Origin: DATKQI01 sp035532755
GTDB taxonomy: Bacteria; Pseudomonadota; Alphaproteobacteria; Acetobacterales; Acetobacteraceae
Direction: 5' to 3'
Assembly (NCBI GenBank): GCA_035532755.1
Contig: DATKQI010000130.1
Location: 1 to 15,385 of the forward strand
Length of the DNA stretch: 15,385 bases
This document shows, one piece after another, positions 1-6,739 of the stretch. The notes beneath the pieces are model-generated. The model saw only the letters and a program-made list of their open reading frames with translations. It had not been told where the DNA came from and made no database searches. How positions within the stretch are numbered: the stretch's first letter is position 1; the number at the start of each line of letters is the position of its first letter. The translations under genes were made by a program, and so were the position numbers.

Positions 1-590
1 GGCGCCAGGATCTGGGCGAAGCCGATATTGGCGCGGTCGGGGAAGATGGGATCATGCTCCAGCGCCGGGCCGAGGGTCTCGGCCGGCAGAACCGCCACGT
101 CAGCCACGAAGAAGGTCGCGTGCGGGTTGCCCATGGAGACCGCCGCCGGATCGGCAATGCCGCCAGCCGCCAGATCGAGATGCAGCGTGTCCATGGGGTG
201 GGCGAGCGGCACCTCGTTCCAGGACAGGCGCGGCGCGCCCATGTCCACGCTCACCCGCCCGTCCGTCAGCACCTCGGCGGGGAGGTCGCCCGACACGGTG
301 CGGATGACCTGGCCGCGCCGGCCGGTCTGGCGGAACAGCAGGTCGGCCACGCAGCGGGTGGCGTTGCCGCAGGCCCCGGCCTCGGAGCCGTCGGGGTTGC
401 GGATGCGCATGAACACGTCCGCCCCGTTCGCCGCCGGCTCCAGGGAGATCACCTGGTCGCAGCCCACGCCGCTCTGCCGGTCGGCCACCCTGCGCACCCG
501 CGCCGGGGTGAGGCCGAGCGGGGCCGCGCGTTCGTCGAACACGACGAAATCGTTCCCCGCGCCGTGCATCTTGGTGAAGACCGCTTGCAT
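1..590 (-). CDS. dapF: Diaminopimelate epimerase, N-terminal part (cut by window edge)
   Basis: DapF interconverts LL- and meso-diaminopimelate, the last step before DAP decarboxylase in lysine synthesis and the source of meso-DAP for peptidoglycan; it is cytoplasmic. About 196 residues are visible, reading leftwards off the window. The N-terminus is the family signature MQAVFTKMHGAGNDFVVFD, followed by GVGCDQV and then RIRNPDGSEAGACGNATRC, whose first Cys (residue 74, codon at 371-369) is one of the two catalytic cysteines. The second, in the C-terminal GSGTC-type motif, lies outside the window. The start at 590 fits the family exactly, but no Shine-Dalgarno sequence precedes it and a TATAAG element ends only 7 bases upstream, which points to a leaderless transcript. 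It is divergent from rpmI. Identity is secure. Confidence 0.95.
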   Translation of the reverse strand, partial: MQAVFTKMHGAGNDFVVFDERAAPLGLTPARVRRVADRQSGVGCDQVISLEPAANGADVFMRIRNPDGSEAGACGNATRCVADLLFRQTGRRGQVIRTVSGDLPAEVLTDGRVSVDMGAPRLSWNEVPLAHPMDTLHLDLAAGGIADPAAVSMGNPHATFFVADVAVLPAETLGPALEHDPIFPDRANIGFAQILA

Positions 591-597
591 CGCATGG

Positions 598-626
598 CTT
601 ATATGGGCGCGCGGCAGGCCCGCAAA
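598..626 (-). promoter_or_regulatory. Candidate sigma70 promoter of dapF
   Basis: On the minus strand a -10-like TATAAG lies at 603-598 (5 of 6 consensus) with a weak -35, TTTGCG at 626-621, 17 bases upstream. Transcription would start about 7 bases beyond the -10, at or next to the dapF ATG (590). The -10 match is good and the -35 poor, so this is a prediction only. Confidence 0.45.
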
Positions 627-660
627 GGCCCCACTTCGCATGGTCGCCCCTGGGCGGTCC

Positions 661-689
661 TTGCGCATGGAGGCGGCCTTCGCTATACG
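661..689 (+). promoter_or_regulatory. Candidate sigma70 promoter of rpmI-rplT
   Basis: TTGCGC at 661-666 and TATACG at 684-689 are separated by 17 bases, the optimal spacing. It lies in the gap between divergent dapF and rpmI and would give an rpmI leader of roughly 95 nucleotides. Half-matches to both hexamers are reasonable for a GC-rich genome. Inferred from sequence only. Confidence 0.45.
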
Positions 690-740
690 CCTGCCCCTGT
701 TCGCGCGCCGGGCCAGATCAAGGGCATGCCCGGCCGCGAC

Positions 741-768
741 GCTTGTGGTGCGCTCAGCACTCGCAAGC
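741..768 (+). promoter_or_regulatory. Stem-loop in the rpmI leader, just upstream of its ribosome-binding site
   Basis: GCTTG (741-745) pairs with CAAGC (764-768) and GTGC (748-751) with GCAC (757-760), with a small internal loop (TG against TCG) and a five-base GCTCA loop. It ends about 11 bases before the AGGAG ribosome-binding site (780-784). In other bacteria ribosomal protein L20 represses the rpmI-rplT mRNA through leader structure, so this is a candidate for the same kind of element. I do not claim a match to any known leader family. Confidence 0.35.
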
Positions 769-789
769 CTGTGGAAGAAAGGAGTTCAA

Positions 790-993
790 ATGCCCAAGAT
801 GAAGACGAAGTCGTCGGTGAAGAAGCGCTTCAAGATCACCGCGACAGGCAAGGTTCTCGCCGGACCCGGCAAGAAGCGCCACAATCTGATGGCCCGCAGC
901 CAGAAGGTGAAGCGCGCCAATCGCGGCAGCCAGGTTCTGACCCATGCGGACGGGCTGACCGTCAAGCAATGGGCCCCCTACGGTCTCGGCTGA
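790..993 (+). CDS. rpmI: 50S ribosomal protein L35
   Basis: L35 is a small basic protein of the large ribosomal subunit. The 67-residue product begins MPKMKTKSSVKKRFKITATG and contains the family core KKRHNLMARS, rich in Lys and Arg; its length is typical. The start is fixed by the conserved MPKMKTK N-terminus and by AGGAG at 780-784, five bases upstream. The frame is open further upstream, but that extension has no family similarity. rplT follows after 12 bases, the usual rpmI-rplT pair. infC, which precedes rpmI in E. coli, is not here: dapF lies upstream on the other strand. Identity is certain. Confidence 0.98.
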   Translation: MPKMKTKSSVKKRFKITATGKVLAGPGKKRHNLMARSQKVKRANRGSQVLTHADGLTVKQWAPYGLG

Positions 994-1005
994 GGAGAAC
1001 ACGCC

Positions 1006-1362
1006 ATGTCACGCGTCAAGCGGGGTGTCACCACCCACGCCCGTCACAAGAAGGTTCTGGCGCAGTCCAAGGGCTTCGTCGGCCGTTCGTCCACCAATTA
1101 CCGCATCGCGCTGGAGCGGCTCGAGAAGTCGCTGCAATACGCGTATCGCGACCGGCGGGTGAAGAAGCGGGATTTCCGCGCCCTGTGGATCCAGCGCATC
1201 AACGCCGCGGTGCGCGAGCACGGGCTGACCTATTCCAAGTTCATCGCCGGGCTGAAGAAGGCCGGCATCGAGATGGACCGCAAGGTGCTGTCCGCCCTGG
1301 CCTATGACGACGCCGCGAGCTTTGCGGAGGTCGTGAAGAAGGTGCAGGCCGCCCTCGGCTGA
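1006..1362 (+). CDS. rplT: 50S ribosomal protein L20
   Basis: L20 binds 23S rRNA early in large-subunit assembly and, in species studied, also represses translation of its own mRNA. The 118-residue product has the standard length and pattern: the basic N-terminal arm MSRVKRGVTTHARHKKVL, then GFVGRSSTNYR, the RDRRVKKRDFRALWIQRINAA segment, and the C-terminal globular part with GLTYSKFIAGLKKAGIEMDRKVL. GAGGAG at 992-997 is the ribosome-binding site, overlapping the rpmI stop codon, so the two genes are probably translated from one mRNA. A strong intrinsic terminator follows 36 bases after the stop. Identity is certain. Confidence 0.98.
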   Translation: MSRVKRGVTTHARHKKVLAQSKGFVGRSSTNYRIALERLEKSLQYAYRDRRVKKRDFRALWIQRINAAVREHGLTYSKFIAGLKKAGIEMDRKVLSALAYDDAASFAEVVKKVQAALG

Positions 1363-1397
1363 TCGCTTCCCGGCTTTCGGGAGTGCGAGACAATCGG

Positions 1398-1429
1398 AAA
1401 GGGCCGCCCGCGCCGGGCGGCCCTTTTTT
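1398..1429 (+). terminator. Rho-independent terminator between rplT and pheS
   Basis: A perfect 10-bp GC stem (GGGCCGCCCG at 1401-1410 with CGGGCGGCCC at 1414-1423), a three-base CGC loop, a run of six T at 1424-1429 and AAA on the 5' side. This is a textbook intrinsic terminator. A smaller hairpin (about 1367-1383) precedes it. It separates the ribosomal genes from pheST. No Phe-rich leader peptide precedes it, so I read it as a terminator rather than a Phe attenuator. Confidence 0.9.
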
Positions 1430-1457
1430 GCGTGACGACACCCCAGGACCAAATGAG

Positions 1458-2525
1458 ATGACCGACGATCTGGATGCCTTGAGAAGCGAGACCGAAGCCG
1501 CACTCGCCGCCTCCGCCGATCTGCGCGCCTGGGATGCGGTTCGCGTGGCGGCACTGGGCAAGAACGGCAGGTTGACGGCGCTGCTGAAGGATCTGGGCAA
1601 GGCCGCGCCCGAGGAGCGGCGCGAGCGGGGTGCGGCGCTGAACCGGCTGAAGGACGCGCTGGGCGAGGCGATCGAGGCGCGGCGTCTCGCGCTCGAGAAT
1701 GCGGCCCTGGACGCAAGGCTTGCGACCGAGCGGCTGGACGTGACGCTGCCGCCGCGGCCCGAGACGCCCGGGCTGATCCACCCGATCAGCCGGACGATGG
1801 AGGAGATGGCGGCGATTTTCGGCGCCATGGGCTTCACCGTCGGCGAAGGCTTCGACATCGAGACCGACTGGTTCAATTTCGGCGCGCTGAACATCCCCGC
1901 CCACCACCCCGCCCGCGCCGACCACGACACCTTCTACCTCTCGGCCGAAGCGGATGGCCGCCCGCTGCTGCTGCGCACGCAGACCTCGGACGTGCAGATC
2001 ATCTCCATGCTGGAGCAGCCGCCGCCGCTGCGCGTGATCGCCCCGGGCCGCACCTACCGCGCCGACCACGATGCCACGCACAGCCCGATGTTCCATCAGT
2101 GCGAAGGGATCGTGATCGACCGGGACATCACGCTCGGCCACCTGAAGGGCTGCCTGATCGATTTCCTGCGCGCCTTCTTCGGCATCGCCGATCTGCCGGT
2201 GCGCTTCCGTTCCAGCTACTTCCCGTTCACCGAACCTTCGATGGAGGTGGACATCGGCTGGAACCGCAAGACCGGAGACCTCGGGCGCGGCGGAGACTGG
2301 CTGGAGATCCTGGGCAGCGGGATGGTGCATCCGCGGGTTCTCGCCAATTGCGGGCTCGATCCGCGCGAATGGCAGGGGTTCGCCTTCGGCATGGGGATCG
2401 AGCGGGTGACGATGCTGAAGCACGGCATCCCCGACCTGCGCCCGTTCTTCGAATCCGACATCCGCTGGCTGCGGCATTACGGCTTCTCCGCGCTCGCGCC
2501 CGCCATCCTGCATGAAGGGGTGTGA
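1458..2525 (+). CDS. pheS: Phenylalanyl-tRNA synthetase alpha subunit
   Basis: PheS carries the class II catalytic core of the cytoplasmic alpha2-beta2 enzyme that charges tRNA-Phe. The 355 residues comprise a helical N-terminal arm (about 1-95, the tRNA-binding coiled coil) and the catalytic domain: motif 1 around HPISRTMEEMAAIF (108-121), the LLRTQTSDVQI segment (171-181), motif 2 around PGRTYRADHDATHSPMFHQ (196-214), and motif 3 GMGIERVTML (311-320). The start at 1458 is chosen because AGGA (1445-1448) lies about nine bases upstream. The frame is open back to 1383, but that extension would translate the terminator. pheT follows after three bases, so the two are co-transcribed. Identity is certain. 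Confidence 0.97.
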   Translation: MTDDLDALRSETEAALAASADLRAWDAVRVAALGKNGRLTALLKDLGKAAPEERRERGAALNRLKDALGEAIEARRLALENAALDARLATERLDVTLPPRPETPGLIHPISRTMEEMAAIFGAMGFTVGEGFDIETDWFNFGALNIPAHHPARADHDTFYLSAEADGRPLLLRTQTSDVQIISMLEQPPPLRVIAPGRTYRADHDATHSPMFHQCEGIVIDRDITLGHLKGCLIDFLRAFFGIADLPVRFRSSYFPFTEPSMEVDIGWNRKTGDLGRGGDWLEILGSGMVHPRVLANCGLDPREWQGFAFGMGIERVTMLKHGIPDLRPFFESDIRWLRHYGFSALAPAILHEGV

Positions 2526-2528
2526 GCG

Positions 2529-4991
2529 ATGAAGTTCACCCTGTCCTGGCTGAGGACGCATCTCGATACCGACGCGACCCTGCAGCAGATCACCGATACG
2601 CTGACCGGCATCGGGCTGGAGCTGGAGGGCGTGACCGATCGCGGCGCGGCGCTGGCCGGCTTCCGCATCGCCCATGTGATCGAGGCGGCGCCGCACCCGA
2701 ACGCCGACCGGCTGCGCGCGTGCAAGGTGGATACCGGCGAGGGGATCGTGACCGTGGTGTGCGGCGCGCCGAATGCACGTACCGGCATGAAGGGCGTGTT
2801 CGCCGCCCCCGGCAGTTTCATCCCCGGCACCGGCATCACGCTGAAAGCGGGCGAGATCCGCGGCGTGACCAGCGCGGGCATGCTGCTTTCGGCGCGCGAG
2901 ATGGGGCTCGGCGAGGATCATGCCGGCATCGTCGATCTGCCGGAGGATGCCCCGCTCGGCGCATCCTATGCCGCCTGGGCCGGGCTCGACGATCCGCTGA
3001 TCGAGATCGGGGTGACGCCGAACCGGGGCGATGCGCTGGGCGTGCGCGGCATCGCGCGCGACCTCGCCGCCGCCGGGCTCGGCCGGCTGAAGCCATGGGC
3101 GCCGGCCCCGGTGCCGACGGCCTTCGACAGCCCGCTGCACTGGGCGATCGACTGGCATGAGGCATGCCCCTTCGTGCTGGGCCGGGCCATCCGCGGCCTG
3201 CGCAACGGCCCTTCCCCGCGCTGGTTGGCCGACCGGCTGACCGCGATCGGGCTGCGGCCGATCAGCGCGCTTGTCGATATCACCAATTTCTTCACCTTCG
3301 ACCTCGGCCGCCCGCTGCACGTGTTCGATGCCGCCAAGGTCTCCGGCGCCACGCTCACCCTGCGCCGGGGCGGTGGCGAGACGTTCCGCGCCCTGAACGG
3401 GAAGGACTACCGCCCGACCACGGAGGACTGCGTGATCGCCGATGCGGCGGGCGTGCAGTCGCTCGCCGGCGTGGTCGGCGGCGAGGCGACGGGCTGCGGC
3501 GAGGATACGACCGACGTATTCGTGGAATGCGCCCTGTTCGACCCGGTGCGCGTCGCGCTGACCGGCCGCCGCCACCAGATTGTGTCGGATGCCCGCCAGC
3601 GGTTCGAACGCGGCATCGACGCGGCGCTGATGCCCGATGCGGTCGAGGCCGCCACGCGGATGATCCTTGATCTGTGCGGTGGCGAGGCGAGCGAGGTCGT
3701 CTCGGCCGGGGCGGCGCCGGGCTGGGAGCGAACCGCCACGCTGCGTTTCGACCGGCTGGCCGCCCTCGGGGGCGCCGATGTGGGGGCGGACGAGGCCGCC
3801 GGCATTCTCGAACGCCTCGGCTTTGGCATCACCGCGCGCTCGGCCGGCCGGCTGAGCGTGACCGTGCCGACCTGGCGCAATGATATCGCCGCCCCCAGCG
3901 TGCTGGATCAGGCGCCGGGCCTGCCGGCCGATCGGGCGGCCATCGCGGCACAGGGCTGCGCCGCGATCGAGCCGGAAGCCGACCTGATCGAAGAAGTGCT
4001 GCGCATCCGCGGCCTGGACGCCGTTCCGCCCGTTTCACTGCCGCGCGCGGCCCCGGTGCCGGCGGCGGTGCTGACCCCGCGCCAGAGCCGCACGGCGCGG
4101 GCCCGCCGCGTGGCCGCCGCACGGGGGCTCGCGGAGTGCGTCACCTTCAGCTTCCTCGAACGCCGCGTGGCGGGCCTGTTCGGCGACACGCCGGAGGGGC
4201 TGCGCCTTGCCAACCCGATTGCCGCGGATCTCGACCAGCTGCGCCCCACGCCGCTGGCCACGCTCGCGCTCGCCGCCGGGCGGAACGCGGCGCGCGGGTT
4301 CGCCGATGTGGGGCTGTTCGAGATCGGCCCCGCCTTCCACGAAGCCGCCCGCAGCGGGCAGAGCCTGATGGCCGCCGGCCTGCGCGCGGGAACCACGCCA
4401 CGCGCCTGGAACGCGCCGGCACGCCCGATGGATGCGATGGACGCGAAGGCGGATACCTTCGCCGTGTTGTCCGCGCTCGGCGTGCCGATGGAGGCGCTCG
4501 GCGTGACGGCCGATGCGCCCGGGCACTACCACCCCGGCCGGTCGGGCGTGGTGCGGCAAGGACCGAAAGTCGTGCTCGCCCGATTCGGCGAACTGCATCC
4601 GCGCGTGCTGGCTGCACTCGGCCTTTCCGGCCCGATCGTGGCGTTCGAGGTGATGCTGGATGCGATCGCCGACCCGAAGCGACGACGCAAGGCAGCGCCG
4701 GATCTGCCGGCATTCCAGCCGGTGCGCCGAGATTTCGCCTTCCTGGCGGATGCCGGCGTATCCGCCGAAGCACTGCTGCGCGCCGCCCGTGGTGCGGAAC
4801 GCACGCTGATCGCCGGGGCGAGCGTGTTCGATCTGTACCAGGGCGGTACGCTGCCGGAGGGCCGGAAGTCCATCGCGATCGAGGTGGTGTTCCAGCCACG
4901 CGAGCGCACGCTGACCGATGCCGAGATCGAGGCCGCCTGCGCGAAGGTGGTGGCGGCGGTGACGAAGGCGACGGGGGCGGTGCGACGGTAA
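2529..4991 (+). CDS. pheT: Phenylalanyl-tRNA synthetase beta subunit
   Basis: PheT is the large partner of PheS; it binds tRNA and contains the editing site for Tyr-tRNA-Phe. The 820-residue product (usual 790-820) starts MKFTLSWLRTHLDTDATLQQI. It carries an EMAP/tRNA-binding OB fold (about 39-150, with PHPNADRL and VVCGAPNAR), the B3/B4 editing region (about 210-385), the B5 domain (about 400-510), a synthetase-like core, and a C-terminal anticodon-binding FDX-ACB domain (about 725-818, FQPVRRDFAFL to the end). Within B5, about 27 extra residues separate TWRNDI (to 453) from EADLIEEVLRIRG (from 483), where E. coli and Thermus have only a few. The gene is translationally adjacent to pheS. Confidence 0.97.
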   Translation: MKFTLSWLRTHLDTDATLQQITDTLTGIGLELEGVTDRGAALAGFRIAHVIEAAPHPNADRLRACKVDTGEGIVTVVCGAPNARTGMKGVFAAPGSFIPGTGITLKAGEIRGVTSAGMLLSAREMGLGEDHAGIVDLPEDAPLGASYAAWAGLDDPLIEIGVTPNRGDALGVRGIARDLAAAGLGRLKPWAPAPVPTAFDSPLHWAIDWHEACPFVLGRAIRGLRNGPSPRWLADRLTAIGLRPISALVDITNFFTFDLGRPLHVFDAAKVSGATLTLRRGGGETFRALNGKDYRPTTEDCVIADAAGVQSLAGVVGGEATGCGEDTTDVFVECALFDPVRVALTGRRHQIVSDARQRFERGIDAALMPDAVEAATRMILDLCGGEASEVVSAGAAPGWERTATLRFDRLAALGGADVGADEAAGILERLGFGITARSAGRLSVTVPTWRNDIAAPSVLDQAPGLPADRAAIAAQGCAAIEPEADLIEEVLRIRGLDAVPPVSLPRAAPVPAAVLTPRQSRTARARRVAAARGLAECVTFSFLERRVAGLFGDTPEGLRLANPIAADLDQLRPTPLATLALAAGRNAARGFADVGLFEIGPAFHEAARSGQSLMAAGLRAGTTPRAWNAPARPMDAMDAKADTFAVLSALGVPMEALGVTADAPGHYHPGRSGVVRQGPKVVLARFGELHPRVLAALGLSGPIVAFEVMLDAIADPKRRRKAAPDLPAFQPVRRDFAFLADAGVSAEALLRAARGAERTLIAGASVFDLYQGGTLPEGRKSIAIEVVFQPRERTLTDAEIEAACAKVVAAVTKATGAVRR

Positions 4992-5042
4992 TTCCGGCCT
5001 TCCTTGACACCCCACAGGACGCAGCGCAGCGTTTTCGCCGGG

Positions 5043-5885
5043 ATGGATGAGGGAGAGGGCCAGATCGCTCAATCCGAGATCGGCCTTGCGGATGATCGGC
5101 GCCTTGCGGACGGGTGTGTCGGCACGCCCAAGCTGATCATCCGCGACCTCTCCTGCTGGTTCGGCGAAACGCTGGCGCTGCGCGACGTAACACTGGACGT
5201 GGCGGAAGGGGAGTTCATCGCCGTCGTCGGCGCTTCCGGTTGCGGCAAGAGCACGCTGTTCAACGCCATCGCCGGGCTCATCCCGCCCTCCGCCGGGTCG
5301 ATCCGGCTGGACGGGGCGGAGATCGGCGGGCGGGCCGGCCATGTCGGCTACATGCACCAGAAGGATCTGCTGCTGCCGTGGCGCAGCGTGCTCGGCAACA
5401 TCGTTCTCGGCGCCGCCCTGACACGCGGCGTGACGGGAGCGGACCGGGCGGAGGCGGAGGCGCTGGCCCGGCGCTACGGGCTGGGCGATTTCCTGCACCA
5501 CTATCCGCACGCGCTGTCGGGCGGGATGCGCCAGCGCGTGGCGCTGATGCGCACGCTTGCCGTGCATCGCGACGTGATGCTGCTGGACGAGCCGTTCGGC
5601 GCGCTCGATTCGCAGACGCGGCTTTCCATGCAGCAATGGCTGCTGCGGGTATGGGAAGACCAGCGCCGCACCGTGCTGTTCGTGACCCACGATGTCGATG
5701 AATCGATCTTCCTGGCCGACCGCGTGGTGGTGATGACCCCGCGCCCGGGACGCATCGCCCGGATCATCCCGGTGCCCCTGCCCCGGCCGCGCGGCATCGA
5801 CTGCCTGACCGCACCGGATTTCATCGCCTGCAAGCGGGAGATCATGGGCCTGCTCTATGCCGGCGCACCGGGGGTCGCCGCATGA
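5043..5885 (+). CDS. ABC transporter ATP-binding protein, NitT/TauT (SsuB/TauB) type
   Basis: This is the ATPase of an importer for nitrate, sulfonate, taurine or pyrimidine-like ligands, acting at the inner face of the membrane. Numbered from the ATG at 5043 (280 residues): Walker A GASGCGKST (63-71), Q-loop Gln106 in YMHQKDLLLPW, signature LSGGMRQR (159-166), Walker B MLLDEP (179-184) followed by FGALD, and H-loop His216 in VTHDVDE. The Q-loop and LLPWRSVLGN are typical of SsuB/TauB. The first ~30 residues have no family counterpart. ATG 5043 has no clear ribosome-binding site; the only alternative further out is a TTG at 5004. The stop overlaps the permease start as ATGA, 51 bases follow pheT, and the substrate is unknown. 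Confidence 0.9.
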   Translation: MDEGEGQIAQSEIGLADDRRLADGCVGTPKLIIRDLSCWFGETLALRDVTLDVAEGEFIAVVGASGCGKSTLFNAIAGLIPPSAGSIRLDGAEIGGRAGHVGYMHQKDLLLPWRSVLGNIVLGAALTRGVTGADRAEAEALARRYGLGDFLHHYPHALSGGMRQRVALMRTLAVHRDVMLLDEPFGALDSQTRLSMQQWLLRVWEDQRRTVLFVTHDVDESIFLADRVVVMTPRPGRIARIIPVPLPRPRGIDCLTAPDFIACKREIMGLLYAGAPGVAA

Positions 5886-6739
5886 AACATCCCGCGTTCG
5901 CCCGGCTGGCGCGAGCGGTGCTCGCCGTCGTGCTGATCTTCGTGGTGTGGCACGCGGTGATCCTTGTTTTCGGGCTGAAGCCCTACGTGATGCCGCCGCC
6001 GCAGGCCGCGATCGGCGTGATCGTCAGCCAATGGGGACATCTGCGCGCGCTGGCGTGGCAGACGCTCGTGGAAACCGCCGACGGCTACGTGCTGGGGGCG
6101 GCGATCGGCTTCATCCTGGGCATCCTGATGGGGCAGATGCGCCTGGTGCGGGAAGTGCTGTATCCCATCCTCATCACCTCCCAGGCGGTGCCGATCGTCG
6201 CGATCGCCGCGCCGCTCGTCATCATCTTCGGGTTCGGGCTGCTGCCGAAGCTGATCATCGTCGCCTGGATCGTGTTCTTCCCGGTGGTGGTGAGCGTGCT
6301 GGACGGGCTTGCGCATGTCGATGCCGATCTCGCCAACCTCGCGCGCATGATGGGGGCGAAGCCGTGGCGCGCATTCCTCGTGGTGCGGCTGCCCGCGACG
6401 ATCAGCCCGCTGTTCTCCGGGTTGAAGATCGGCGCGACCTATGCCGTGACGGGTGCGGTGATCGGCGAATGGACGGCGTCTTCGTCCGTCGGGCTCGGCA
6501 CCTATCTGCTGTCGGCCAATGCGCGGCTGAACACCGCCGGGGTGTATGGGGCGATGCTGCTGCTCACGGTCATCGGCGTGGGGTCGTTCCTGCTGGTGCA
6601 GGGTGTGGAACTGTTGCTAACGCCCTGGCGCAGCCGATCCACGGCGCCGCGCTGGCTGCGCCGCCGCCGTGCGGTAGCGCCGGCGCCGGCGGAACGTCTA
6701 GGCTCGCCCAAACCGGATCTTCATGGAGGAATGCGATGA
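5882..6739 (+). CDS. ABC transporter permease, NitT/TauT (SsuC/TauC) type
   Basis: This is an inner-membrane permease of the binding-protein-dependent transport superfamily, 285 residues. Hydrophobic segments lie at about 10-31, 67-86, 94-118, 121-141, 183-200 and 222-245, consistent with six helices. The cytoplasmic EAA-type coupling loop is seen at about 148-182 (ADLANLARMMGAKPWRAF then VRLPATISPLFSGLKIG), and AVIGEW is the usual NitT/TauT pattern. Its start overlaps the ATPase stop by four bases (ATGA) and its own stop overlaps the start of the binding-protein gene in the same way, implying translational coupling. The C-terminal ~40 residues are polar and Arg/Pro-rich without family similarity. 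Family is clear; substrate is not. Confidence 0.9.
   Translation: MKHPAFARLARAVLAVVLIFVVWHAVILVFGLKPYVMPPPQAAIGVIVSQWGHLRALAWQTLVETADGYVLGAAIGFILGILMGQMRLVREVLYPILITSQAVPIVAIAAPLVIIFGFGLLPKLIIVAWIVFFPVVVSVLDGLAHVDADLANLARMMGAKPWRAFLVVRLPATISPLFSGLKIGATYAVTGAVIGEWTASSSVGLGTYLLSANARLNTAGVYGAMLLLTVIGVGSFLLVQGVELLLTPWRSRSTAPRWLRRRRAVAPAPAERLGSPKPDLHGGMR

Noticed and set aside
54..1307. Plus-strand 417-codon open frame spanning dapF, rpmI and rplT
   Set aside because: It overlaps three certain genes in another frame and has no domain; composition is typical of a shadow frame.
1383..1457. N-terminal extension of PheS or a pheM-like leader peptide
   Set aside because: The in-frame extension would translate through the terminator stem and contains only one Phe, so neither an extension nor Phe attenuation is supported.
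1302..3575. Long minus-strand open frame (757 codons) opposite pheS and pheT
   Set aside because: It lies antisense to two certain genes; GC-rich codon bias leaves the opposite frame free of stops. The product is low-complexity, rich in Arg, Gly, Ala and His, with no recognisable domain.
4992..5042. TPP or other riboswitch, or a full promoter, ahead of the NitT/TauT operon
   Set aside because: I see no THI-box pattern in this 51-base gap, and the perfect TTGACA at 5004 has no -10 element at suitable spacing.
4035..5690. Minus-strand open frame (551 codons) opposite pheT and the ABC ATPase
   Set aside because: It crosses the boundary between two real plus-strand genes and has no protein-family features.
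5857..6735. Possible fusion of extra N-terminal sequence to the NMT1-like binding protein
   Set aside because: The frame is open upstream but runs through the permease gene. The signal peptide, the GGAGGA ribosome-binding site and the ATGA overlap all place the start at 6736.
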